The notes: a model not told the origin generated them from the letters alone. DNA of 5,297 nucleotides from Patescibacteria group bacterium (GCA_018971745.1 JAGXAD010000055.1:1-5297); one strand, 5' to 3'. Counted from the first letter of the stretch, positions 1 to 5,297 are shown. Program-made: numbers and translations.

Positions 1-1
1 A

Positions 2-271
2 ATAATTTTTTCTTTTTTGTGGAAAGTGAAACGGCTAAATTCAGTTTTGCTTGCAAAAGAAATTCGTGAAGCCGAGAGTTCGGTTCGCGAAGGATTTTCG
101 GAATTGCGTCGCGATATTCTTGAAGAACTGCGTTTACTTGAATCATCCGGTAAAACACTTTCTGCGGAAGAAATTTCACGAAAAGAACATATTCTTCGCG
201 AACTTGAATTGATTCAAAAAAATACGGAGCGGGAAATTAGCGATATTGACGCAAGGACTGGTAACGGATAA
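2..271 (+). CDS. 3' end of a probable membrane-anchored surface protein: cytoplasmic helical-hairpin tail (partial)
   Basis: The frame is open to the left edge and ends at TAA (269-271), giving 89 visible residues. The first ones (IIFSFLW) are hydrophobic, followed by basic KVKR and then two charged amphipathic helices: one from about LLAKEIREAESSVREGF to ELRLLES, a short SSGKTLS turn, and a second from AEEISRKEH to EREISDIDA. A hydrophobic end, a basic stop-transfer patch and a Glu/Arg/Lys coiled coil are what one expects of a C-terminal anchor with a cytoplasmic tail. From memory, similar tails (KEVKEAE...LREDI...LTEEEE...EIEDIE) end large exported proteins of Parcubacteria. A TTG at 17 could instead start an 84-residue protein, but it has no Shine-Dalgarno sequence upstream, so I favour a longer gene cut by the window. 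The function of the missing part cannot be seen. A terminator follows 15 bases after the stop. Confidence 0.7.
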   Translation: MIFSFLWKVKRLNSVLLAKEIREAESSVREGFSELRRDILEELRLLESSGKTLSAEEISRKEHILRELELIQKNTEREISDIDARTGNG

Positions 272-286
272 TTTTAAGCATTTTTT

Positions 287-316
287 AAAAACGCGGGTTT
301 TAAGCCCGCGTTTTTT
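287..316 (+). terminator. Rho-independent terminator after the first gene
   Basis: A 7-bp GC-rich stem is formed by ACGCGGG (291-297) and CCCGCGT (305-311) around a 7-nt loop (298-304). It is flanked by AAAA on the left and a run of six T on the right (311-316). The A-run and T-run extend the stem to about 11 bp. It lies 15 bases after the stop codon of the upstream gene and is the clearest transcription boundary in the window. The flanking A-run means it could also work on the opposite strand, but no minus-strand gene is seen to use it. Confidence 0.92.
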
Positions 317-448
317 ATATCCTTTATTAAGGTTTATAAATCTTTATGAATATCATTTTTGGGTCAGTATTTTAATAAGTAATGGCGTAAATTATCAGTG
401 ATTTATAGGTTGTTATCGCACATCGGCTAATCGTTTTTTAAAAATCAG

Positions 449-457
449 TTATCCACA
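449..457 (+). promoter_or_regulatory. Single consensus DnaA-box-like 9-mer
   Basis: TTATCCACA matches the strong bacterial DnaA box exactly, in an AT-rich spacer about 20 bases upstream of the candidate -10 element. No second perfect box was found nearby, although TTATCGCACA at 413-422 resembles one with an extra base. A chance match in a window of this size is quite possible, so a role in regulating the downstream promoter or in replication is only a suggestion. Confidence 0.25.
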
Positions 458-476
458 AAGGATAGCATAATAATAA

Positions 477-485
477 TGATATAAT
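477..485 (+). promoter_or_regulatory. Extended -10 promoter for the large surface-protein gene
   Basis: TGATATAAT is a perfect extended -10 element (TG, one base, then the consensus TATAAT at 480-485). No good TTGACA-like hexamer lies 16-18 bases upstream, which is tolerated for extended -10 promoters. Transcription would begin near 492 and give a leader of about 65 nt before the TTG start at 557. The surroundings are very A+T rich, so TATAAT-like strings occur easily; the preceding TG and the position between a terminator and a gene start support the call. Confidence 0.5.
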
Positions 486-556
486 AATTTTATGTAATAA
501 AATTTCGTTTTTCATTTTTTTCTTCAAATCTTCAAAAAATTTTTAATTTTTCTCTT

Positions 557-643
557 TTGAAAACTGCGCGAAAAAATTTCTTATTCTTTATTATAGCGAT
601 TGCCGTGTCGCAGTATTTTGTTTTTCCTTTTGAAGCAAATTCG
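557..643 (+). other. Signal peptide of the large protein
   Basis: Residues 1-29 have a basic N-region (KTARK), a hydrophobic core (FLFFIIAIAV, then YFVFPF) and a probable signal peptidase I site with small residues at -3 and -1 (A27-N-S29, followed by A30). The mature chain then begins just before the VPKIISYQGRL domain. This predicts Sec export and supports the TTG start, because the next in-frame alternative start (GTG 605) would remove the basic residues and half of the core. Confidence 0.85.
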
Positions 644-3600
644 GCAACCGGTGTTCCGAAAATCATCAGTTATCAGGGGCGGCTTGCGAACGCAAGCGGA
701 AATTTATTGGGTGGTTCTTCCGGCACGACATTTTATTTTAAGTTTTCCATTCACAGTGCCGCATCCGGCGGAGCTCAAATTTGGCCTTCGTCAACCCCGT
801 GCACGCACGCTCTTGTCGTAACGGACGGCGTGTTTAACGCGAACATCGGCGACACTTCGGAATGTTCCGACGCGCTTGATGTTGATTTTAACGCAAGCGA
901 CACCTTGTATCTTCAGGTGCAGGTTGCGACGGTTGACGTACCAGCTTCGTTTGAAATACTTTCTCCCCGCCAGCGCATTACCTCATCCGGTTTTGCGATT
1001 AACGCAAGTACGGTGAGCGGCTCCGCAAACAACAGCCCAAATGTGTTGGGCAATCTGGTAACCTATTCAACCGTGCAGGCCGGCGCGGCAATGGCTTCGG
1101 GGAATATCTTTTCTGCGGATGTTCTTTCGTCGTTCGCTGGGAATTTTATTAATTTTAATTTTGCGAGCACCACCCGTTTTGCGATTGATCAGGGCGGGCG
1201 CACGATGATCGGAACTTCAACTCCGTCTGGACTTTCTGTGCTTACGGTTGGCGCGACCACAACCTCTTCCATTCCGCTTACGCTTAAAGCCGTTACGGGA
1301 CAGACCGCAAATTTATTTCAAATTCTTGATTCAAGCAATAATCAATTGCTCACGATTGATAATTCGGGAAAATTAGGCGTTGCGTCTTCTTCTCCGTGGG
1401 GTCTTCTGTCTGTGAATCCAAACGGCGTTAGCGGTCCTGCTTTTGCGGTCGGCTCTTCAACCGCTACAAATTTTATAGTGAGCAATGGAGGCAATGTCGG
1501 CATCGGCACTTCGTCTCCCGGGACTCTTTTCGGCGTGAATGGCATTACGGTTTACGGACTCTCCGGAGCAACCTCTACAAATGTTGGCAATCAGGAAGTT
1601 ATTCAGAACCTGAGAGTTGCGGGAAATTTTCAGGTGTTGGGTTCGTGTTCGGGATGTACCGCTGCCGGAGGAACCGTAACTGGTTCCGGGAGCGCAAACA
1701 AAGTTGTTAAATGGAACACCTCAAGTGATTTAACCGACTCCCAAATCTTTGACAACGGCTCGGTCCTGGGATTTGGCACCACCACGGTAAACGGTTACGC
1801 GGATTTCTTCTCCCGTGACACCGCCGCATCCGCATCATCCACCATCCTTACCCTTGACCACGCTCTGGCCAATTCAGGTTCTGCCCAAGCCCAAGCCAAC
1901 ATCGGATCCTCAATCCTGTTCCGATCCTTCAACACCGCATCCTCAACCCAGAACGCTGCTTCCATTACCGGATTTCTTTCCAACGTAACTCCCGGATCCG
2001 AAGCGGGACAACTTGCCTTCTACACCCGAACCGGAGGCGCAGCCCTGAAAGAAGCCATGCGCATTGACAACACCGGCACCGTGATCATTCCCAATCTCAC
2101 GGCAACCGGCACCACCCTCAATCTCACCGGCAGCTTGTCCGCGTATGGCGCGTCATCCACGATTACGAACCTGAACGCGTCAACCTTAACCTTAGGCAAT
2201 GCCTTAACCGTAGCTAACGGCGGTACCGGACAAACCTCATTCACCGCCGGAAACTTGTTATACGGCTCCGGAACCGGCGGCATTTCCACCACCGGAACCT
2301 CATCCGCGTCCTGCACCGGCTCGGTGTCCTGTTCAAGCTTTATTGTGGTCGGCGGAACGTCCCCAACCATTACCGGAAATCCGAATTTAACGATCAACAC
2401 CATCGGCGCCACCAAATACATCGGAGCTTCCACAACTGCTTTGGCCTGGTCCTTCCCGCAGGGATTTACTTCAAACGCCTCAAGCTCGATTACCTCCCTG
2501 CAATACGGCAACGCAACCGGCACCACGCTCAACCTGTCCGGCAGCTTGCTGGTCAATGCGGCGTCGTCCACCATTACGAATTTGAATGCGGCAAGCCTGA
2601 CCTTAGGCAGCGCATTAACCGTAGCTAACGGCGGCACCGGCCAAACCTCATTCACCGCCGGCAATCTGTTGTACGGCTCCGGAACCAACGGAATCTCAAA
2701 CGTCGCAACTTCATCCGTAACCTGCACGGGCAGCGCCTCCTGCACCGCATTTACCGTGGTGGGCTCAGGAGGCGCAACCATTACCAGCAACCCAAACCTC
2801 ATCTACGCCGCCATCGGCGCAACCAAATATTACACCGCGTCATCAACCGCTACGGACAATCTTTCATATTCCTTCAAGAACGGATTTACTTCAAACGCGT
2901 CTTCATCGATTGCGGGACAATTCACGGTTGCGGGCGGCAACGCCGCTATCGGCACCACTACGGCTCCGTATCCGCTGCTCACCCTTTTCAAAGCAGGTTC
3001 TTCCGCCGCCAATTCCCCGCAATTGGTCCTGTCCGGGTCAAGCACCGTGGCGAGCCTGCCGAACAGCCTGAACAACTGGGCAATCGGCACTGATCTGGGC
3101 GACCAGGGCAAATTCAAAATCGCATCCTCATCAGCCATTGGCACGAACGACCGGTTTGTGATTGACGGAGCGGGCAATGTGGGCATCGGGACGACGAATC
3201 CGATTGGGCTTCTTAATGTACACGCAGCCGCCGCAGACCCAGTGACATGGATTACTCGTGGGGATAACGTTCCTGGTAATACCGTCACCCTGCGTCTTGG
3301 AAACAATGATGCTACATATAAGAATTCCTCGGCTTACATCCAAGCCATTGAAGTAACTGGAATTAATACTTATCATTTAGCGTTCGGGACACAAGGGAGT
3401 GGAGGGGCGAACCCAGCCGTCGAACGGATGCGTATTGATCAGAATGGCAACGTCGGCATCGGGACCACGACGCCATTTGGCAAGCTCTCTATTGAAAACA
3501 TTTCCCCTTCCGGATCAACTCCGGGAATACAGGTTGATGCCAATGGCGCAGGCACGCCAACGGTCGTCGGGTTGGATATTAAGAATAGGGGCGGCACTAA

Positions 3601-5297
3601 TGCTCCTCAAGTTCAATTTGACCTTGAAAACACGGCCGCCAATCTGTTTGAAATTTTTGGCAAAACAGGTTCGAATGCGCTTTCAAACAAATTCACAATT
3701 AACTTGTCCACCGGCAACGTCGGCATTGGGACGACGGGGCCAAGCTACGGTCTCGATGTATTTGATACAACCAATGGGACAATCCGAGTAACAAACAATC
3801 AAAGCACCAATAATAATCGTGGTAATCTCATTTTGGGGAACGCTATCGCAAATCAGAATGCTCAACTGAATTTTTCTGCCAGCGGTGATAATTCCTTTAA
3901 TATAGTGACTAATTACTCGGGCGGAACTAATAATGTAATTACTTTTTCTCCTGGTGGAACGGAAAGGGTCAGATTTCAACAAAACGGCAATGTGGGAATC
4001 GGCACCACTTCGCCTGCGGCAACGCTCGGCATCGTTGGGTCAACCTCCGCGACATCCGGGGTGGCGGGCATTTTGGAAAATCTTACTTTAAGCGCGACTG
4101 ACGGAGGCGCGCAATTCGGCAATCGTTTTATCGTCAATGTCGCGCCTACCGTAACTGCGGGCACCGAAGAGGGAACATTATTAAGAACGATTGACAATAC
4201 GACCCTTGCCAACACTACGCGCGCGCTTGAAGTGCAGGCGTTCAGCGGTACCAATACCAACGGCGTGAATACCGGCATACTTTCATTCGGAAAAACATTC
4301 GGCGTGCAGGGCGTAACCACCGCCGGAGCCGGAAGCAGTTTGCTGCCCGCGGGCGTGTACGGCGAAACGCAAGGCACTTCAACCGGCAACGGCGTCCGCG
4401 CGTATTCGTCAACTATTACGACGAGCGCTCTTGATTATCTTTTTCAGGAAAGTTCCGCGTTTTCCGGCACCGGACTCAAAATGAATTTCGGCCAGGGCAC
4501 CGGGTCGTTCACCGGCACCTTTGCGGATTTTCAGGTGAACGGCTCGTCAAAATTTTCCGTGAATTCAGCCGGCACCACGACCATTTCCGGCGACCTTTCA
4601 GCCGCCTTGACCGGAACTCAAAATTTGATTGCTTTGTGCCACGCGACCAACGGCTTGCAGCAGACCCCCGACAAATTCGTTGATTGCTCCGGCGCGCCTT
4701 CGGACATTGCGGAGTGGTATGATACCGAATCGGGCATTGAAGCCGGAGACATTGTTATTCCTTCTTCGGAAACCATGAAGTTTGAATACGCAAGCGGCAT
4801 CGGAACCGTCGGCGGCGTGCAGGAAGTGCCGCTTCCGGGAGCCACAACCACGATTTCAATTCTTGAAAAATCCGGCATGCCGTATCAATCAGCAATGCTT
4901 GGCGTCGTTTCTACGGCGCCGTATCAGACATTTGGAGAGGATGTGCAAAAATACGCGACGCATCCGCAGCGCGTTGCGTTGTCGGGCCGCGTGCCGGTTA
5001 AAGTTTCCGTTGAAGGAGGCCCGATTGCGATTGGCGACCGGATTACTTCATCGTCAATTGCCGGCATCGGGATGAAAGCGACGACCTCGGGCATGACCTT
5101 GGGCATCGCGCTTGAAAGTTTTGACGGGAAATCTTCGGAGGTTGAACCTCCGAATGGAGGTTCAACCTCCCCGTATACGGTCGGAAAGATTTTGGTGTTT
5201 ATAAATCTTGGGTATCATCAGTTGGACAACGCCGCGCTTACGCTTGCGCATTACGGCCAGTATGCGTCTTCAACGGTTTCTTCAAGCATTCCGACAT
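557..5297 (+). CDS. Giant modular secreted surface/fibre-like protein (incomplete at the 3' end)
   Basis: One uninterrupted frame runs from TTG 557 to the window end: 1580 codons, no stop reached. The start is chosen because it gives a typical signal peptide. The upstream frame is open to 488 but has no ATG, and no Shine-Dalgarno motif is visible. Visible order: signal peptide (1-29), YQGRL to SPRQRI domain (33-155), degenerate GNVGIG motifs (about 207-321), CSGC linker (364-367), twin 130-residue modules (516-785), four GNVGIGTTxP modules (866-1153), GVYGETQG stretch (1266-1273), conserved C-terminal domain (1351 onward). Composition is rich in Ser, Thr, Gly, Asn and Ala. NVGIGTT and NGGTGQT motifs are known from phage tail fibres and from large exported CPR proteins. 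I infer an extended beta-rich surface fibre or adhesin; the target is unknown. No phage structural gene is nearby, so a host surface protein is likelier than a prophage tail fibre. Confidence 0.9.
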   Translation, partial: MKTARKNFLFFIIAIAVSQYFVFPFEANSATGVPKIISYQGRLANASGNLLGGSSGTTFYFKFSIHSAASGGAQIWPSSTPCTHALVVTDGVFNANIGDTSECSDALDVDFNASDTLYLQVQVATVDVPASFEILSPRQRITSSGFAINASTVSGSANNSPNVLGNLVTYSTVQAGAAMASGNIFSADVLSSFAGNFINFNFASTTRFAIDQGGRTMIGTSTPSGLSVLTVGATTTSSIPLTLKAVTGQTANLFQILDSSNNQLLTIDNSGKLGVASSSPWGLLSVNPNGVSGPAFAVGSSTATNFIVSNGGNVGIGTSSPGTLFGVNGITVYGLSGATSTNVGNQEVIQNLRVAGNFQVLGSCSGCTAAGGTVTGSGSANKVVKWNTSSDLTDSQIFDNGSVLGFGTTTVNGYADFFSRDTAASASSTILTLDHALANSGSAQAQANIGSSILFRSFNTASSTQNAASITGFLSNVTPGSEAGQLAFYTRTGGAALKEAMRIDNTGTVIIPNLTATGTTLNLTGSLSAYGASSTITNLNASTLTLGNALTVANGGTGQTSFTAGNLLYGSGTGGISTTGTSSASCTGSVSCSSFIVVGGTSPTITGNPNLTINTIGATKYIGASTTALAWSFPQGFTSNASSSITSLQYGNATGTTLNLSGSLLVNAASSTITNLNAASLTLGSALTVANGGTGQTSFTAGNLLYGSGTNGISNVATSSVTCTGSASCTAFTVVGSGGATITSNPNLIYAAIGATKYYTASSTATDNLSYSFKNGFTSNASSSIAGQFTVAGGNAAIGTTTAPYPLLTLFKAGSSAANSPQLVLSGSSTVASLPNSLNNWAIGTDLGDQGKFKIASSSAIGTNDRFVIDGAGNVGIGTTNPIGLLNVHAAAADPVTWITRGDNVPGNTVTLRLGNNDATYKNSSAYIQAIEVTGINTYHLAFGTQGSGGANPAVERMRIDQNGNVGIGTTTPFGKLSIENISPSGSTPGIQVDANGAGTPTVVGLDIKNRGGTNAPQVQFDLENTAANLFEIFGKTGSNALSNKFTINLSTGNVGIGTTGPSYGLDVFDTTNGTIRVTNNQSTNNNRGNLILGNAIANQNAQLNFSASGDNSFNIVTNYSGGTNNVITFSPGGTERVRFQQNGNVGIGTTSPAATLGIVGSTSATSGVAGILENLTLSATDGGAQFGNRFIVNVAPTVTAGTEEGTLLRTIDNTTLANTTRALEVQAFSGTNTNGVNTGILSFGKTFGVQGVTTAGAGSSLLPAGVYGETQGTSTGNGVRAYSSTITTSALDYLFQESSAFSGTGLKMNFGQGTGSFTGTFADFQVNGSSKFSVNSAGTTTISGDLSAALTGTQNLIALCHATNGLQQTPDKFVDCSGAPSDIAEWYDTESGIEAGDIVIPSSETMKFEYASGIGTVGGVQEVPLPGATTTISILEKSGMPYQSAMLGVVSTAPYQTFGEDVQKYATHPQRVALSGRVPVKVSVEGGPIAIGDRITSSSIAGIGMKATTSGMTLGIALESFDGKSSEVEPPNGGSTSPYTVGKILVFINLGYHQLDNAALTLAHYGQYASSTVSSSIPT
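653..1021 (+). other. N-terminal YQGRL domain of the large protein
   Basis: Residues 33-155 run from VPKIISYQGRL through TTFYFKFSI, a Trp-containing IWPS, VVTDGVFNANIGD and DTLYLQVQV to SPRQRITSSGFAINASTVSG. This order (YQGRL, then a strand giving F-x-I/L, NGVF-x-x-x-I/L-G, LYLxV, and PRQR ending at an A-x-x-V-x-G) is a recurrent N-terminal domain of exported bacterial proteins that carry fibre-like repeats. I recognise the pattern but cannot name a Pfam family with certainty. Two cysteines (82 and 103) could form a disulfide within it. Confidence 0.7.
1175..1519 (+). repeat. N-terminal cluster of GNVGIG-type motifs (two degenerate, one intact)
   Basis: Three versions of the same motif occur in the same frame: GGRTMIGTSTP (1193-1225), SGKLGVASSSP (1364-1396) and GGNVGIGTSSP (1487-1519). 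They are preceded by RFAIDQ, LLTIDN and FIVSN, which matches the R-x-x-I-D-x-x-G-N-V-G-I-G pattern of the downstream cluster. Spacing here is shorter and uneven (about 57 and 41 residues), unlike the roughly 90-residue period later in the protein. In fibre proteins such motifs are thought to mark beta-strand repeats; that function is inferred. Confidence 0.8.
2102..2491 (+). repeat. Tandem protein module, copy A (130 residues)
   Basis: Residues 516-645, from ATGTTLNLTGSL to GFTSNASSSI. It matches copy B at roughly three quarters of residues over the first 106 positions. The core VANGGTGQTSFTAGNLLYG is identical in both copies and is a motif also met in phage tail fibres. A Cys-x5-Cys pair (586 and 592) is conserved. 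Two 20-base stretches (2204-2223 and 2231-2250) are identical to copy B at an offset of exactly 411 bases, showing a duplication rather than convergence. Confidence 0.9.
2513..2911 (+). repeat. Tandem protein module, copy B (133 residues)
   Basis: Residues 653-785, from ATGTTLNLSGSL to GFTSNASSSI. It starts 411 bases after copy A and carries three extra residues near its end (YYTASSTATDNLSYSF against YIGASTTALAWSF). The Cys-x5-Cys pair is kept (723 and 729). The variable positions cluster after the first GSL, after YGSG and around the TIT-NPNL segment, so these may be surface loops; the NGGTGQT core is unchanged. Confidence 0.9.
3152..4015 (+). repeat. Four regularly spaced GNVGIGTTxP modules
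   Basis: The motif begins at 3173 (GNVGIGTTNP), 3446 (GNVGIGTTTP), 3713 (GNVGIGTTGP) and 3986 (GNVGIGTTSP), that is at residues 873, 964, 1053 and 1144, with spacings of 91, 89 and 91 residues. Three of the four are preceded by an R-[FM/V]-x-[IF]-D/Q-x-x-type strand (RFVIDGA, RMRIDQN, RVRFQQN); the fourth has KFTINLST. A weaker relative, GGNAAIGTTTAP, lies just upstream (2933-2968). The modules between motifs differ in sequence, so the motif is a conserved joint between diverse segments. Confidence 0.9.
5134..5170. repeat. Nested palindromic element inside the coding sequence
   Basis: Two palindromes of the same core stand side by side. The first, 5134-5154, has 10-bp arms around a central G (TTCGGAGGTT and AACCTCCGAA). 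The second, 5156-5170, has 7-bp arms around a central C (GGAGGTT and AACCTCC). Together GGAGGTTGAACCTCC (5137-5151) and GGAGGTTCAACCTCC (5156-5170) form a perfect 15-bp inverted repeat with a GAAT loop. It encodes residues 1528-1538 (EVEPPNGGSTS), between two conserved blocks (LGIALESFDG and KILVFINLGY), so it looks like an in-frame insertion in a loop. Confidence 0.85.
5171..5180. repeat. 10-bp perfect palindrome CCGTATACGG
   Basis: CCGTATACGG abuts the right end of the nested palindromic element and is its own reverse complement. It encodes parts of S-P-Y-T-V. A 10-bp palindrome is expected by chance a few times in a window of this size, so only its exact adjacency to the larger element makes it notable. 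Confidence 0.4.

Larger units (their letters stand above)
317..556. other. AT-rich intergenic region, no gene
   Basis: This 240-base stretch between the terminator and the large gene is strongly A+T rich. It contains no open frame of note: the only ATG followed by a few codons (346) stops after nine residues, and the ATG at 492 is followed directly by TAA. It holds a candidate extended -10 promoter and one DnaA-box-like 9-mer, listed separately. The last 60 bases are T/A-rich without a Shine-Dalgarno motif and form the likely 5' leader of the large gene. No tRNA or known riboswitch fold was recognised. Confidence 0.7.
4607..5297 (+). other. Conserved C-terminal domain of the large protein (incomplete)
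   Basis: From about residue 1351 the repeats give way to a distinct domain: LTGTQNLIALC, VDCSGAPSDIAEWY (D1383 to Y1388), IEAGDIV, LGVVSTAP (about 1448-1455), VALSGRVPVKV (1473-1483), GDRITSSSIAGIGMKA (1493-1508), LGIALE and KILVFINLGYHQLDNAAL. This order is a recurrent C-terminal block in exported CPR proteins. It resembles domains at the ends of phage tail appendages that assist trimer assembly or self-cleave (peptidase G2-like); I see the resemblance in the GVVS, ALxGRVPV and GDxxTSS motifs but cannot identify a catalytic residue. The domain continues past the window edge. Confidence 0.65.

Noticed and set aside
346..375. Nine-codon ATG frame in the intergenic region
   Set aside because: Too short and without a convincing ribosome site; expected by chance in AT-rich sequence.
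605..607. GTG as an alternative start of the large gene
   Set aside because: It would remove the basic region and the first half of the hydrophobic core of an otherwise good signal peptide.
600..821. 73-codon plus-strand frame near the start of the large gene
   Set aside because: Overlaps the signal peptide and YQGRL domain out of frame; its Arg-rich sequence shows no domain.
2020..2802. 260-codon open frame on the minus strand
   Set aside because: It lies fully antisense to the large gene across the duplicated modules. Its repeated Val/Pro-rich sequence mirrors the sense repeats, so it is a by-product of the codon use there.
2830..3376. Two overlapping minus-strand frames of 158 and 81 codons
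   Set aside because: Antisense to the large gene in its GNVGIG region, overlapping each other, with no recognisable protein features.
3399..3791. 130-codon plus-strand frame
   Set aside because: Out of frame with the large gene and spanning two GNVGIG motifs that are clearly read in the main frame.
3173..4015. CRISPR array, because of regularly spaced short repeats
   Set aside because: The spacing is about 270 bases, the repeats vary at silent positions and the whole stretch is coding; it is a protein repeat.
3976..5106. Several shorter frames (minus 3976-4389, 4618-4878, 4924-5106; plus 4782-5075)
   Set aside because: All lie inside the conserved C-terminal part of the large gene in other frames and look like shadows.
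557..5297. Prophage tail fibre gene
   Set aside because: The repeats are phage-like, but the N-terminus is a Sec signal peptide and no phage structural, lysis or integrase gene is visible. The window is too small to exclude it fully.

Overview
The window looks like part of a Candidate Phyla Radiation (Patescibacteria, probably Parcubacteria-like) genome. This rests on recognising protein families: an exported S/T/G/N/A-rich protein with a YQGRL N-terminal domain, repeated GNVGIGTTxP motifs and a D-I-A-E-W-Y / ALSGRVPV C-terminal domain, next to a short charged helical tail typical of membrane-anchored surface proteins in these lineages. No marker gene is present, so the lineage is an inference. 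There are no in-frame TGA codons in the large gene, so nothing points to the UGA=Gly code of Gracilibacteria/Absconditabacteria.

Layout: (1) positions 1-271, + strand, the 3' end of a gene encoding a charged two-helix coiled coil, probably the cytoplasmic tail of a protein whose membrane segment lies at or before the window edge. (2) 287-316, a strong Rho-independent terminator. (3) 317-556, an AT-rich intergenic region with a perfect extended -10 promoter (477-485) and one consensus DnaA box (449-457). (4) 557 to the window end, + strand, one continuous reading frame of at least 1580 codons that has not stopped at 5297. It starts at TTG with a signal peptide and fills almost 90% of the window.

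The large protein is modular: signal peptide (residues 1-29); N-terminal YQGRL...SPRQRI domain (33-155); an early group of degenerate GNVGIG motifs (about 207-321); a linker with a CSGC motif; two diverged tandem copies of a 130-133 residue module (516-645 and 653-785); four regularly spaced GNVGIG modules (about 866-1153) with a period near 90 residues; a GVYGETQG stretch (near 1266); and a conserved C-terminal domain (1351-1580, incomplete). A nested palindromic DNA element (5134-5170) sits in frame inside that C-terminal domain.

Both genes look like cell-surface functions, but the terminator and the separate promoter suggest they are transcribed independently. The large protein is most likely a secreted fibre or adhesin-like surface protein built from phage-tail-fibre-like repeats. 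Its binding target cannot be read from the sequence. All other open frames, including a 260-codon antisense one, are shadows of this gene.
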